A stretch of 64,000 bases of DNA from Corynebacterium jeddahense (GTDB lineage: Bacteria > Actinomycetota > Actinomycetes > Mycobacteriales > Mycobacteriaceae). The position numbers and the translations under genes are program-made. Under the pieces are notes generated by a model. That model worked only from the letters and a program-made list of their open reading frames with translations, ran no database searches and was not told the origin of the DNA. This document shows, piece by piece, positions 25,494-37,105 of the stretch. The stretch spans positions 248,001-312,000 of the forward strand of contig NZ_CP063194.1 in assembly GCF_028609865.1 (NCBI RefSeq), written 5' to 3'. Numbering within the stretch: the first letter of the stretch is position 1; every line of letters starts with the position of its first letter.

Positions 25494-26606
25494 CTAGACG
25501 CCGAGCGCCGGCGCGAGCGTCGTCTGCCACGCCTTGCCCAGGTCCTCGCGCCAGTACGGCCAGGAGTGGGTGCCCACGTTGCGCAGCTCGTAGTGCGCCG
25601 GGATGTTCAGCCCGTCGAGCTTCGCCTTGAGGTCGTGGGTGCAGGAGTTGATCGCGGCCTCGATGACGCCGCCCTCGACCTGGAGCACGCCCGCGCTGTA
25701 GTAGGCGGCCCACTCGGGCGCGCCGATGCCCATGAGGTAGCTCACCTGGTCCGCGCGCCCGGCAAGCCCGGTGCCGGAGGAGACGTAGAGCTGCGTGCCG
25801 CGCAGCTTCTCCGCGTTCACGAGGGCGTCGTTGTACCGGTTGTACGGCCCGCCCATCGGACCCCACATCTGCTCCGGGGTGATGGACTGGTAGTTCTGCT
25901 CCCACGCCGCGCGGTTGACCGTGAGGCGGGCGAAGTTGTAGCCCTGCACCGACGACGTCGCCGCGCAGCCGGAGAAGGACGCCGCCGCCTTGTACATCCC
26001 CGGGTTGTGCTCCGGCAGCACGAGCGCGGTCGTGCCGGACATGGAGAAGCCGGCGATGGCGCGGCGGTCGTTCGCCCCGAGCATGCGCTCGATGGGGCCG
26101 GGCAGCTCCTTGGTCAGGAACGTCTCCCACTTCTGCGGGCCGTTGAGGTAGCGCCCCCGGACGTTCTCGTCGACCCAGTCCGTGTAGTAGCTGAACGCGC
26201 CGGCCTGGGGGATGACCACGTTGACGCCCTTGCCGGCGAAAAACTCGCGCGAGGGGTTGAGGGTGAGCCAGTCCTGGTTCTGCTCCGCGCCGCCCGCGCC
26301 GTTGAGCAGGTAGAGCGTCGGCGCGCCCTGGACGCGCTGGCCGGCCGCGTTGGTCGCGGGGATGACCGCGATGGGGATGTCGCGGCGCATCGAGGGGGAG
26401 TAGACGTTGTAGGACAGCACGTTCTTGTGGTCGACGTGTTCCACCCACCGCTCCGGCGCGTTCGTCGCCGGCGAGATCGGTGGGTTCTCGGGCGCGTTCC
26501 ACGGCTTGATCACCCCGACGGGCTGCGCCTCGGCGACGGTGGCTGCGCCCGTGGTCAGGGCGGCCGCGCTGAGCACGGCAAGGGCTGCGGCCTTAATTGA
26601 TTTCAT
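25494..26606 (-). CDS. Corynomycoloyltransferase (antigen 85-type)
   Basis: A 370-residue exported alpha/beta-hydrolase. The signal peptide ends near residue 27 (VAEAQ). Mature-domain motifs are [30 protein letters not shown] with nucleophile Ser 188, and a terminal GTHSWPYW with the catalytic His. Family members move corynomycolate between trehalose mycolates and onto arabinogalactan or proteins. It is divergent from the 36-residue peptide gene and 0.3 kb from a second paralogue. Confidence 0.9.
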   Translation of the reverse strand: MKSIKAAALAVLSAAALTTGAATVAEAQPVGVIKPWNAPENPPISPATNAPERWVEHVDHKNVLSYNVYSPSMRRDIPIAVIPATNAAGQRVQGAPTLYLLNGAGGAEQNQDWLTLNPSREFFAGKGVNVVIPQAGAFSYYTDWVDENVRGRYLNGPQKWETFLTKELPGPIERMLGANDRRAIAGFSMSGTTALVLPEHNPGMYKAAASFSGCAATSSVQGYNFARLTVNRAAWEQNYQSITPEQMWGPMGGPYNRYNDALVNAEKLRGTQLYVSSGTGLAGRADQVSYLMGIGAPEWAAYYSAGVLQVEGGVIEAAINSCTHDLKAKLDGLNIPAHYELRNVGTHSWPYWREDLGKAWQTTLAPALGV

Positions 26607-26768
26607 ATGTGAATCCAGTCCTCGGGGAAGTTATGCTCTACAGGCGTCTACGGTGTCATTGCGACATCCTAAAGCAACGTCGTTACGCTTGGGGCTAGCG
26701 TTACAGGTGTGGCGCAATTGCCCACCCGCCGTTCCGGCCCCGCCCGGCCCCGCCCGAAAGGACTGACC

Positions 26769-26879
26769 ATGAACCCGATCGAATCCATCCAGCTGCAGAT
26801 CAACGAGGCGCTCGGCTACCTCATCCACGCCGGCTCGTCGATGTCCTCGACCATCGCCTACAGCCTGGGCATGTTCTAA
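26769..26879 (+). CDS. 36-residue hydrophobic peptide between two mycoloyltransferases
   Basis: A complete small gene with AAAGGA 7 nt before the ATG and a clean TAA. The product (MNPIESIQLQINEALGYLIH then AGSSMSSTIAYSLGMF) has no signal peptide, an amphipathic first half and a Ser-rich second half. Corynebacterial outer-membrane channel peptides (PorA, PorH, ProtX) are likewise very short, signal-less and O-mycoloylated on Ser. Its position, divergent from one mycoloyltransferase and 24 bp tail-to-tail from another, makes a mycomembrane peptide the leading idea. This is inference; there is no clear sequence match. Confidence 0.6.
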   Translation: MNPIESIQLQINEALGYLIHAGSSMSSTIAYSLGMF

Positions 26880-26902
26880 GGGGCTACTTCAGGCCAAAGG
26901 GC

Positions 26903-28423
26903 TTACTTCAGCCCGAGCGCCTGCTTGAACACGGTGTCGTACGACAGCTTGAGGTCCTGCCGCCACGAGGACCACGCGTGGGTGCCCACGGGGCGCAGCT
27001 CCGCGTGCGTCACGTCGACGCCGTTCGCTTGCGCCTTCACCAGGAAATCGTGGGTGCAGGCGTTCATCGCGCCCTCGATCGCGCCGCCCTCAATCTGCAG
27101 CGTGGCGGCGTTAGCCACGCCCGTGGCGAGCGACTCGGCCGAGCCGTAGCCGGCCTTCTCCAGCCGCTCCCTGAGGTAGCCCGGCATGTCGGTCTCCGCC
27201 GCAAGGCCCGTGCCGGTGGAGATGTAGAGCGGCGTGCCCTTGAGCGCCGCGGCGTTGACCAGCGCGTCGTTGTAGCGGTTGTAGTCCGAGCCCATCTCCC
27301 CGAAGATGTGCTCCGGCGTCATGCCGGTCGCGCCGCGGTGGACGGTGAGGCCGACGAACCAGTTCGGGATCGGCGTCGAGGTCGCCGCGCAGCCGGAGAA
27401 GGATCCGACCGCCTTGTACAGGCCCGGGTTGTGCTCGGCGAGCAAGAGCACCGACGTCGCCGCCATGGACAGCCCGGCGATGGCGCGGCGGTCGCGGTCG
27501 GCGCCGAGGTACGGCTCGATTGCGTCGGGCAGCTCGTCGGCGAGGAACGTCGACCACATCTGCTTGCCCTTGTAGAAGATGTTGTTCACCGGCGGCTCGG
27601 CGGCCCAGTCGACGTAGTAGGAGAACGCGCCCTCCATCGGCACGACGACGTTCACGCCCGCGCGGGCGTACGTGTCAAACATCTCGTCGAACGCCTGCGA
27701 CACCCAGTCGGTGTCCTGCTCGGAGCCGCCCGCGCCGTTGAGCAGGTAGATCGTCGGCGCGTTGTCCACGTGCTTGCCCTGGGCGTCGGTGGCGCGGAAG
27801 ACCGCCACCGGGATGTCGCGGCCCATGGCGTCGGAGTGTACGCGCACGGCCGCGTTCGGCCAGGCCCTCTCGTTGCGCTGGAGGATGCCCACCCAGCGCT
27901 GGTCCTTCCCCTTCGTGGTCTGCGGCACGTCGCCCAGCGGCTTCACCGCGCTCGCGCCCGCCGCATTGCCCGCCGCGTCGCCGGTCCCGGCGGCGCCGTT
28001 GACGAGCGGGTTGTTCGGGTCGACGGGCGCGCGGTCGAGCGCGGTGGGGGCCGGGTTGACGGAGACCACCTTGTCGGGGGCCTTCCCCTCGAGCGCCACG
28101 GGGGCGGTGGCCGGTACCGCGGCCCGCTGGGTCGTGCTCGGGGTCGGAGCCGCCGTCGTAGCCGCCGCCGTGGTGCTGCTCGTCGGCGTGTTCTGGGTGC
28201 TCAGCGCGCTCGTCGTGGGCTGCTCGCTCATCGTCCCCGTGGTGCTCGCGGCCGTCTCCTCCCGCGTCGGCGCGGCGGCGAGCGTCGTCTCCACCGCGGA
28301 GACGGCTGGGTCGAGGACGGTCGCGCGCCCGCCGGCTGCAGACACGTGCTGGACAGCGGGCACGGCGCCTGCGGCGATGACTGCGGCGGCTGCGACTGCG
28401 ATCGCCGGACGGGAGAATTTCAC
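26903..28423 (-). CDS. Corynomycoloyltransferase with long Ser/Thr/Ala/Pro linker
   Basis: A 506-residue exported enzyme. A signal sequence (residues ~1-30) is followed by about 140 residues of low-complexity Thr/Ala/Pro/Ser that would span or attach within the wall, then the alpha/beta-hydrolase domain: [30 protein letters not shown] with nucleophile Ser 319, and [12 protein letters not shown] with the His. GLSMA in place of GFSMSG distinguishes it from the neighbour, suggesting a different acceptor. It faces the small peptide gene tail-to-tail. Confidence 0.9.
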   Translation of the reverse strand: MKFSRPAIAVAAAAVIAAGAVPAVQHVSAAGGRATVLDPAVSAVETTLAAAPTREETAASTTGTMSEQPTTSALSTQNTPTSSTTAAATTAAPTPSTTQRAAVPATAPVALEGKAPDKVVSVNPAPTALDRAPVDPNNPLVNGAAGTGDAAGNAAGASAVKPLGDVPQTTKGKDQRWVGILQRNERAWPNAAVRVHSDAMGRDIPVAVFRATDAQGKHVDNAPTIYLLNGAGGSEQDTDWVSQAFDEMFDTYARAGVNVVVPMEGAFSYYVDWAAEPPVNNIFYKGKQMWSTFLADELPDAIEPYLGADRDRRAIAGLSMAATSVLLLAEHNPGLYKAVGSFSGCAATSTPIPNWFVGLTVHRGATGMTPEHIFGEMGSDYNRYNDALVNAAALKGTPLYISTGTGLAAETDMPGYLRERLEKAGYGSAESLATGVANAATLQIEGGAIEGAMNACTHDFLVKAQANGVDVTHAELRPVGTHAWSSWRQDLKLSYDTVFKQALGLK

Positions 28424-28502
28424 GGGAGTTCACTCGCTTTCAAACAGAACCGGGGGAGATACTCGGCAACATTTTGCCAGACAGGCACGTACCATAAGCA
28501 CC

Positions 28503-29915
28503 GTGAGTAAAGAACATTTTGACGTTGTTGTCCTCGGCGCGGGCCCCGGTGGCTACGTTGCCGCCATCCGCGCAGCTCAGCTGGGTAAGAAAGTTGCCGT
28601 CATCGAGAAGCAGTACTGGGGCGGTGTCTGCCTCAACGTGGGCTGCATCCCGTCCAAGTCGCTCATTAAGAACGCGGAGGTCGCGGAGATCTTCACCCAC
28701 GACGCCAAGACCTTTGGCATCAAGGGCGACGTGGAGTTCGATTACACGGATGCCCACAAGCGTTCCCGCAAGGTCTCCGAGAAGATCGTCGGCGGCGTGC
28801 ACTACCTGATGAAGAAGAACAAGATCCAGGAGATCAACGGCCTGGGCACCTTCAAGGACGCCAACACCATCGAGGTCACCGAGGGCGACGACAAGGGCAT
28901 GACCGTCACCTTCGACGACTGCATCATCGCCACCGGCTCCGTCGTGCGCACCCTGCCGGGCATCGAGCTGTCCGAGAACGTCGTGTCCTTCGAGGAGCAG
29001 ATCCTCAACCCCGAGGCCCCGGAGAAGATGGTCATCGTGGGCGCGGGCGCGATCGGCATGGAGTTCGCCTACGTGCTGTCCAACTACGGCGTGGACGTCA
29101 CCGTCGTGGAGTACATGGATCGCGTCCTGCCCAACGAGGATAAGGACGTCTCCAAGGAGATCGCCAAGGCCTACAAGAAGCTCGGCGTGAAGCTGCTCAC
29201 CGGCCACGCCACCACCGCGGTGCGCGACAACGGCGATTCCGTCGAGGTGGACATCCAGAAGAACGGCACCGACAAGACCGAGACGCTCACCGTCGACCGT
29301 GTCATGATCTCCGTCGGCTTCGCCCCGCGCACCGAGGGCTACGGCCTGGAGAACACCGGCGTGGAGCTCACCGAGCGCGGCGCCATCGCCATCGACGAGC
29401 GCATGCGCACCAACGTCGAGCACATCTACGCCATCGGCGACGTCACCGCGAAGCTGCAGCTCGCCCACGTCGCGGAGGCGCAGGGCATCATCGCCGCCGA
29501 GACCATCGCGGACGCCGAGACCCTCGAGATCGAGGACTACATGATGACCCCGCGCGCCACCTTCTGTAACCCGCAGGTCGCCTCCATGGGCTACACGGAG
29601 GACCAGGCGAAGGAGAAGTGGCCGGACAAGGACATTAAGGTGGCCACCTTCCCGTTCTCCGCGAACGGCAAGGCCGTGGGCCTCGCTGAGACCGCCGGCT
29701 TCGGCAAGCTCATCGCGGACGCCGAGTACGGCGAGATCCTCGGCTGCCACCTCGTGGGCCCGAACGTCTCCGAGCTCATGCCGGAGGTCGTCCTCGCGCA
29801 GCGCTTCGACCTCACCGCGGGTGAGATCGCGCGCTCCATCCACATCCACCCGACGCTGTCCGAGGTGCTCAAGGAGATCGCGCACGGCGTCGAGGGCCAC
29901 ATGATCAACCTCTAA
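28503..29915 (+). CDS. lpd: Dihydrolipoamide dehydrogenase
   Basis: A 470-residue flavoprotein, E3 of the pyruvate and 2-oxoglutarate dehydrogenase complexes. It has the FAD motif [12 protein letters not shown], the redox-active disulfide [13 protein letters not shown], a NAD motif [11 protein letters not shown] and the C-terminal HIHPTLSE with the catalytic His-Glu pair. The start is GTG 28503 ([10 protein letters not shown]), only about 10 nt after a TACCATAAG -10-like block, so the mRNA may be nearly leaderless. It stands alone and is closed by a strong terminator. Confidence 0.95.
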   Translation: MSKEHFDVVVLGAGPGGYVAAIRAAQLGKKVAVIEKQYWGGVCLNVGCIPSKSLIKNAEVAEIFTHDAKTFGIKGDVEFDYTDAHKRSRKVSEKIVGGVHYLMKKNKIQEINGLGTFKDANTIEVTEGDDKGMTVTFDDCIIATGSVVRTLPGIELSENVVSFEEQILNPEAPEKMVIVGAGAIGMEFAYVLSNYGVDVTVVEYMDRVLPNEDKDVSKEIAKAYKKLGVKLLTGHATTAVRDNGDSVEVDIQKNGTDKTETLTVDRVMISVGFAPRTEGYGLENTGVELTERGAIAIDERMRTNVEHIYAIGDVTAKLQLAHVAEAQGIIAAETIADAETLEIEDYMMTPRATFCNPQVASMGYTEDQAKEKWPDKDIKVATFPFSANGKAVGLAETAGFGKLIADAEYGEILGCHLVGPNVSELMPEVVLAQRFDLTAGEIARSIHIHPTLSEVLKEIAHGVEGHMINL

Positions 29916-29938
29916 GCAGTCGCGTATCGACGAACCAC

Positions 29939-29971
29939 AGGCGGGCCCTGCCATCCCGGCAGGGCCCGCCT
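29939..29971 (+). terminator. Terminator after lpd
   Basis: AGGCGGGCCCTGCC and GGCAGGGCCCGCCT form a perfect 14-bp stem with a 5-nt loop, followed by GTTG. Stem strength is high; the T-run is poor. Confidence 0.7.
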
Positions 29972-29993
29972 GTTGCGTGCGCGCGGACGGCAT

Positions 29994-30029
29994 AAAGGAG
30001 GGCACCCGCGGTTGCGGGTGCCCTCCTTT
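29994..30029. terminator. Second, bidirectional hairpin between lpd and the SRPBCC gene
   Basis: AAAGGAGGGCACCCGC and GCGGGTGCCCTCCTTT form a perfect 16-bp stem with loop GGTT, placed 22 bp beyond the stop of the convergent gene. It probably terminates the minus-strand transcript and backs up the lpd terminator. Confidence 0.75.
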
Positions 30030-30051
30030 GGTGGCGTCGATACGCAGGCGC

Positions 30052-30516
30052 TTAGGCGCCGGCGACCGCTGCGGCGAGGGAGTCGAGGGACTTCGCGAGG
30101 AAGTCGTCGTCGAACTTCTCGGACATGGACAGCAGGTTTTCCTCCAGCTCGTCGCGCTGGTAGGTGAGGGTGACGTTGGTGTTGTCCGCGTCGATCGGCT
30201 CGAGCTCGTAGAGCCACTTCGCGCCGACCTTCACGCCGGCGGTGGTGTTCTCGACGTTCTTCCAGCCGATGAGCTTGTTCTCCTGGATGGCGAAGACCTC
30301 GTTGGTGGTCTGGTAGTCGCCGTCCTCCTTGGTCATGTTCATGGTGAAGGTGTCGCCCACGTTCTTCAGGCGGTCGCCCTGGTCCGCGGAGACGACCATG
30401 CCGGAGCCGTCGGTCTCGGCGTGGCGCTGCGGGTTGGAGAGGATGTCGAAGATCTCGGCCGCGGAGGCGTCGATCTGGCGGGTAGCGGAGTTCTCGGTGT
30501 TCTTGTCAATAGCCAT
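30052..30516 (-). CDS. SRPBCC (polyketide cyclase/START-like) family protein
   Basis: A 154-residue cytoplasmic protein with the SRPBCC pattern: SATRQIDASAAEIFDILSNP at the start, a central FAIQENKLIGWKN and a C-terminal long helix. Such proteins bind hydrophobic ligands in a helix-grip cavity; the ligand is unknown. It is divergent from sdhC, with candidate DtxR and GlxR sites in the gap. Confidence 0.75.
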   Translation of the reverse strand: MAIDKNTENSATRQIDASAAEIFDILSNPQRHAETDGSGMVVSADQGDRLKNVGDTFTMNMTKEDGDYQTTNEVFAIQENKLIGWKNVENTTAGVKVGAKWLYELEPIDADNTNVTLTYQRDELEENLLSMSEKFDDDFLAKSLDSLAAAVAGA

Positions 30517-30562
30517 GCCTGCCAGGGTACCGATTTTCGCCCTCGCGAGTCGGCCCTGGTTG

Positions 30563-30581
30563 TTAGGTGAAACTAACCAAC
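30563..30581. promoter_or_regulatory. Candidate DtxR box upstream of sdhC and the SRPBCC gene
   Basis: TTAGGTGAAACTAACCAAC matches the 19-bp DtxR consensus TTAGGTTAGCCTAACCTAA at 14 positions and lies within a longer inverted repeat. DtxR is the corynebacterial iron repressor and succinate dehydrogenase is iron-rich. The site is nearer the SRPBCC start (47 bp) than sdhC (200 bp), so the target is uncertain. Confidence 0.45.
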
Positions 30582-30638
30582 CAAAGATTGACACTGAACG
30601 GGGTGAGGGATGTCGATTAACCACCCCGCAGCCGCTTT

Positions 30639-30654
30639 AGTGGCAAACGTCACA
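30639..30654. promoter_or_regulatory. Candidate GlxR (CRP-type) site upstream of sdhC
   Basis: AGTGGCAAACGTCACA fits TGTGA-N6-TCACA with two mismatches in the left half. GlxR control of sdhCAB is known in C. glutamicum. The site is 130 bp upstream of the sdhC ATG. Confidence 0.4.
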
Positions 30655-30783
30655 TTTTGCTCGGAGTGCAGGATGATTGGGTAAACCACAGCTTGAACCC
30701 TTGCGCGCGGCGCGTCCAACCTGCGAATCCGGTGTGTACCGACGGGAAAGGTTTCCTAGAGTGTTATCGACACTGGAGGTGCC

Positions 30784-31569
30784 ATGACTGTACAAAACGC
30801 TGCTCAACACGCAGACCGTGAAGCCATTCGTCACGGAAAAATCACTGAAAAGCCGCTGCGCGAGCGGCCGTCCTACCCCACGTGGGCCGTCAAGCTGACC
30901 ATGGCCATCACCGGCCTTATCTTCGGCCTGTTCGTTCTCGGCCACATGATCGGCAACCTGAAGATCTTCATGCCGCTGCACGCCGACGGCTCCGCGCCGA
31001 TCGACGATTACGGCCGCTGGCTGCGCGAGATCGGCGAGCCGCTCTTCCCGCACGAGGGCTTCCTGTGGTGCGTCCGCATCGTGCTGCTCGCCTGCCTGGT
31101 GCTGCACATCTGGGGTGCGTTCACCCTGCGGGCCCGCTCCTCGAAGTCCCGCGGCCGCTTCAAGCGCACGAACCTCATGGGCGGCTGGCAGTCGACCGCG
31201 ACGAAGGCGATGCTCGTCACCGGCGTGATCCTGCTGCTGTTCATCATCTTCCACCTGCTCGACCTGACCTTCGGTACGGCCGTGGCGTCCGGCGACTTCG
31301 TCGAGGGCGCGGTGCGCAACAACATGATCGCCACCTTCGCCCCGAGCCGCTGGTGGGTCACGCTCATCTACGTGATTGCCAACCTCGCGCTGCTCCTGCA
31401 CCTCACGCACGGCGTCTACCTCGCCGTTTCCGATCTGGGCTGGCTGGGCAAGCGCGGCGAGGGCCTGATGGTGCTGCTCGCCTACATCCTCCCGTTCATC
31501 GTTGTCCTCGGCAACGTTGTCATGCCAATCGCCATCATGTGCGGCTGGCTCCCCGACTTTTCCAGGTAA
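30784..31569 (+). CDS. sdhC: Succinate dehydrogenase cytochrome b subunit
   Basis: A 261-residue membrane subunit with five hydrophobic helices (around residues 37-58, 90-115, 137-160, 183-205, 219-245) and histidines in VLGHMIGN, CLVLHIWG, IFHLLDLT and LLLHLTHG that can hold hemes. This is the single-subunit anchor type used by actinobacteria with menaquinone. AAAACTG... the ATG follows TGGAGG. It begins the sdhCAB operon. Confidence 0.92.
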   Translation: MTVQNAAQHADREAIRHGKITEKPLRERPSYPTWAVKLTMAITGLIFGLFVLGHMIGNLKIFMPLHADGSAPIDDYGRWLREIGEPLFPHEGFLWCVRIVLLACLVLHIWGAFTLRARSSKSRGRFKRTNLMGGWQSTATKAMLVTGVILLLFIIFHLLDLTFGTAVASGDFVEGAVRNNMIATFAPSRWWVTLIYVIANLALLLHLTHGVYLAVSDLGWLGKRGEGLMVLLAYILPFIVVLGNVVMPIAIMCGWLPDFSR

Positions 31570-31590
31570 CGGCTTTCTAGGAGAACAACT

Positions 31591-33707
<2,117 letters not shown>

Positions 33708-33708
<1 letters not shown>

Positions 33709-34457
33709 TGAAACTGACACTTGAAATCTGGCGCCAGGCCGGTCCGGACACCGAAGGCAGCTTCGAGACCGTCCAGGTCGACGACGCTGTGGAGCAGATG
33801 TCCATCCTGGAGCTGCTCGACCACGTCAACAACACCTACGTTGAGCAGGGCAAGGAGCCGTTCGTCTTCGCCTCCGACTGCCGCGAGGGCATCTGCGGCA
33901 CCTGTGGCCTGCTGGTCAACGGCCGCCCGCACGGCGCTGGTCAGAACACCACCGCGTGCCTGCAGCGCCTGTTCAACTACAACGACGGCGACACCCTGAA
34001 GATCGAGCCGTTCCGCTCCGGCGCGTTCCCGGTGATCAAGGACTTGGCGGTGGACCGCTCGGCCCTCGACCGCGTGATGCAGCAGGGTGGCTACGTCTCC
34101 ATCAACGCCGGCACCGCGCCGGATGCGGACACCCTCGCCGTGAACCACCACGACGCCGAGAAGGCGCTCGACTACGCGGCCTGCATCGGCTGCGGCGCCT
34201 GCGTCGCGGCCTGCCCGAACGGTGCGGCGCATCTGTTCACCGGCGCGAAGCTCAAGCACCTCAAGCTGCTCCCGCTGGGCCAGCAGGAGCGCGCCCGCCG
34301 CGCCCGCAAGATGGTCGACGAGCTGGAGACCAACTTCGGCCACTGCTCGCTCTACGGCGAGTGCGCCGACGTCTGCCCGGCCGGCATTCCGCTCGACGCC
34401 GTCGGCGCGATCAACGCGGAGCGCGCACGCGCAGCCTTCAAGGGCGGCGACGACTAG
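33708..34457 (+). CDS. sdhB: Succinate dehydrogenase iron-sulfur subunit
   Basis: A 249-residue subunit passing electrons from FAD to quinone. The 2Fe-2S ligands are in SDCREGICGTCG with a later Cys in NTTACLQ; the 4Fe-4S and 3Fe-4S ligands are in CIGCGACVAACPNG and CSLYGECADVCPAGIP. It completes the operon with overlapping start and no visible terminator before the next small gene 51 bp on. Confidence 0.94.
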
Positions 34458-34508
34458 TCCCGCGTATACTCACCGGCAGAAACAGCAGTACGAAAAGGAA
34501 ACAACATC

Positions 34509-34877
34509 ATGGGTTCCCACGCAGTTGCAGACATCAGCAACGAGTCCTACCGCACGTACGAGGGCAGGATCGACGACACCTACATTGAGGGCTACGACCC
34601 GGTCTCCCTCGGTGCGCCGCACTCCTCCCTGGCGCACACGCAGACCTGGATCGCGATGGGCCTGATCCTCTCCACGCTGTTCGGCATCGGCCTCGCCGTG
34701 TGGGGCGCGGGTGCCATGGTCTACGGCTTCGGCTCCCAGACCCACGACCTCGCGGAGCGCCTGCTCATCCTCGGCATCGCGGAGGCAGTGATCACCGCCG
34801 TGCTCGGCGCGGTGCTCATCATCTCCGGCCGCAAGGAATATAAGGCCTACCGCAAGCGCACCGGCCGCCGGAACTAA
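34509..34877 (+). CDS. Small membrane protein downstream of sdhB
   Basis: A 122-residue protein with an acidic, Tyr-rich N-terminus (RTYEGRIDDTYIEGYDP) and two membrane helices (about residues 45-68 and 80-102). It follows sdhB in the same direction, as in other corynebacteria, and a strong terminator ends the transcript after it. Co-transcription suggests a link with the succinate dehydrogenase complex, but no function is known to me. Confidence 0.7.
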   Translation: MGSHAVADISNESYRTYEGRIDDTYIEGYDPVSLGAPHSSLAHTQTWIAMGLILSTLFGIGLAVWGAGAMVYGFGSQTHDLAERLLILGIAEAVITAVLGAVLIISGRKEYKAYRKRTGRRN

Positions 34878-34892
34878 CCCCGGTCGCCACGC

Positions 34893-34923
34893 ACTCCCCG
34901 CCGTCGCCGGCGGGGAGTTTTTC
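34893..34923 (+). terminator. Terminator of the sdhCAB operon
   Basis: ACTCCCCGCCG and CGGCGGGGAGT pair perfectly over a 4-nt loop and are followed by TTTTTCG. Confidence 0.88.
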
Positions 34924-34958
34924 GTGCCCGTGTCGGGGCGGCTGCTTTAATCGGGGGT

Positions 34959-36251
34959 ATGACTGATCAGGGGACGCCTCCGCTCATGCCGAGCCCAGGC
35001 AACGAGGCGGAGCGGCGCAGGGTGCTGCGCAACCACAAAATCGCGGTGACGAGCCTGCTTGGGCTCGCCGCCGTCATCTTCCTCGTCTGCTCGTGGGCGG
35101 AGTCGCGCTCCGGCGGCGCGGCGGCGTGGGTGAGCTACGTCCGCGCCGCGGCGGAGGCCGGGATGGTCGGCGGCCTCGCGGACTGGTTCGCGGTCACCGC
35201 CCTGTTCAAGTACCCGATGAACATCCCGATCCCGCACACCGCCATCATCCCGAACAAGAAGGACCAGGTGGCGGACGCGCTGAGCGAGTTCGTGAGCGAG
35301 AACTTCCTCAACGCCCGCACAATCACGGATAAGGTCATGGCGGCCGGCATCCCCCAGCGGGTGGGCCGCTGGCTCACCGAGCCCGAGAACGCCGAGCGCG
35401 TGAGTGCGGAGGCGGGGGCGTTCGTCGCCCGCGCCGTCGAGGGCATCGACCCGGCCGAGGCGGAGCGGTTTATCGACGCCCAGGTGATCGACCGTTTCGC
35501 CGAGCCCGTCTGGGCGCCGCCGCTCGGGCGCGCGCTCGAGGGCCTCATCGCGGACGGGAAGGTCGAGCCGGTCGTCGACGACATCGTCAGCTGGGCGCGC
35601 CGCAAGGTCGACGGGATGGAGGCCTCCGTCGTCGCCATGATCGACGAGCGGATGCCCGGCTGGGCGCCCCGCTTCGCCAGGGAGCTCGTGGGCCAGCGCG
35701 TCTACGACGAGCTTGTGGCGTTCATGGAGGACGTCGACGCGGATCCTCAGCACGAGGCGCGCCGCGCGGTGCGCCGCCAGATCAACCAATTCGCCCAGGA
35801 CCTCCAGTTCGACGGGGACATAATCTCGCGGGTGGAGGCGCTCAAGGCGGACGTCATGGGGTCGAACGCGGTGCGCTCCGCCGCGGGCGGCATCTGGGCC
35901 CAGTTTGCCGAGGCGCTCACTGCCGCCGCGACGGATCCGGGCAGCGTGCTGCGTCGTAAAGCAACTGCGACGGCGCACGAGTGGGGCCGCAAGCTTGTCG
36001 ACGATCCTTCGGTCCGCGCCGACGCCGAACGGAAACTGGAGAAGGTGACCCACTTCGCGGCGGAGAACGGCGCGGGGCAGATCGTCGGCATTATCGCCGA
36101 GACCATCCAGCGCTGGGACGGCGAGGAGGCGGCGGACAAGATCGAGCTCATGGTGGGCAAGGACCTGCAGTTCATCCGCCTCAACGGCACGATTGTTGGT
36201 GCGCTCGCCGGGCTGGTTGTTTACACTGTGTCTCAGCTCATCTTTTACTAG
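34959..36251 (+). CDS. DUF445 membrane-associated protein
   Basis: A 430-residue protein with an N-terminal membrane segment (about residues 27-45), the DUF445 signature around AEAGMVGGLADWFAVTALFK, long charged helices (REKD-rich, coiled) and a C-terminal membrane helix (GALAGLVVYTVSQLIFY). Members are known as YjiN/YheB-type inner-membrane proteins of unsettled function. Start ATG 34959. The next two genes follow closely and may be in one unit. Confidence 0.78.
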   Translation: MTDQGTPPLMPSPGNEAERRRVLRNHKIAVTSLLGLAAVIFLVCSWAESRSGGAAAWVSYVRAAAEAGMVGGLADWFAVTALFKYPMNIPIPHTAIIPNKKDQVADALSEFVSENFLNARTITDKVMAAGIPQRVGRWLTEPENAERVSAEAGAFVARAVEGIDPAEAERFIDAQVIDRFAEPVWAPPLGRALEGLIADGKVEPVVDDIVSWARRKVDGMEASVVAMIDERMPGWAPRFARELVGQRVYDELVAFMEDVDADPQHEARRAVRRQINQFAQDLQFDGDIISRVEALKADVMGSNAVRSAAGGIWAQFAEALTAAATDPGSVLRRKATATAHEWGRKLVDDPSVRADAERKLEKVTHFAAENGAGQIVGIIAETIQRWDGEEAADKIELMVGKDLQFIRLNGTIVGALAGLVVYTVSQLIFY

Positions 36252-36266
36252 CGAAGGAGACCCACA

Positions 36267-36785
36267 ATGTCCGAGACCACCCCGAACACGAACCCCACCG
36301 GCGGCGAGCGGGAGCGCAGCGAGGTCCGCGAGAACCTGCGCGAGGCGGGCGACGCCCTCGTGGCTGCCGGCTCCGCCATCGGCACCGCGATCGGCAAGGC
36401 CACCGGCGAGCTGTCGGACCGCTTCAAGACCGCCACGGAGAGCGCGCGCCAGAACCTCGCGCAGGCGAAGACGGACCACGACGTGCGCAACGCCACCTCG
36501 GGCTTCACGGACGAGGCGGAGCGCCTCTTCAACAACCTGCGCGAGCGCGACGTCACCTTCACCGACGACATGAAGGCGAAGGTGCGCGACTCGATCGCGG
36601 ACGCCCGCCGGAACTTCAACGAGCGCATGGACAAGACCGAGACCGCCGGCACGAAGGGCGCGTTCGACGACGTTCGCGAGCGTTTCGACGGCCTCGTGGC
36701 GCGCGTGCAGGACCAGTTCGGGGACAAGAAGCAGCAGGGAGATATCATCGACGCCGACATCGTCGACAACGAGGACCTGAAGTAG
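36267..36785 (+). CDS. Charged helical protein of unknown function
   Basis: A 172-residue, highly charged, helical protein preceded by GAAGGAGA. Its middle (LVAAGSAIGTAIGKATGELS) is weakly amphipathic and the rest is coiled-coil-like (REDVRENLREAG, VRDSIADARRNFNERM). It resembles actinobacterial CGLAU-type conserved proteins between DUF445 and DUF2516 genes. No catalytic motif. Confidence 0.65.
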   Translation: MSETTPNTNPTGGERERSEVRENLREAGDALVAAGSAIGTAIGKATGELSDRFKTATESARQNLAQAKTDHDVRNATSGFTDEAERLFNNLRERDVTFTDDMKAKVRDSIADARRNFNERMDKTETAGTKGAFDDVRERFDGLVARVQDQFGDKKQQGDIIDADIVDNEDLK

Positions 36786-36790
36786 CAGCT

Positions 36791-37105
36791 ATGGACACCG
36801 CCACCGTCATGCAGATTCACCAGATCATGTCGATCCCCGGCGTGGTCAGCAGGGTGCTCATGGTGGCGGTGGGCGTCGCCGGCCTCCTCGGCGCCGTCTT
36901 TGTGGCCACGACGCGGCCCGACGCCTTCGAGGCCGCGAACCGTCAGTCGAAGGGCGCCTGGGTGGGCATCCTCGTCATTTCCGCGGTGGCGTGCCTCGTT
37001 CAGCTCTCGTTCATCGCGTGGTTCGGCGCGGTGGCCATCGGCATCTACTTCTTCGACGTCCGCCCGCAGATCAAGGAGATCCTCGCCGGCAACTACGACT
37101 GGTAG
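36791..37105 (+). CDS. DUF2516 membrane protein
   Basis: A 104-residue protein with three hydrophobic helices (about residues 18-38, 52-72, 75-90) and the conserved end YFFDVRPQIKEILAGNYDW typical of actinobacterial DUF2516. Its last 13 bp overlap the end of the convergent LmeA-like gene. Function unknown. Confidence 0.75.
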   Translation: MDTATVMQIHQIMSIPGVVSRVLMVAVGVAGLLGAVFVATTRPDAFEAANRQSKGAWVGILVISAVACLVQLSFIAWFGAVAIGIYFFDVRPQIKEILAGNYDW

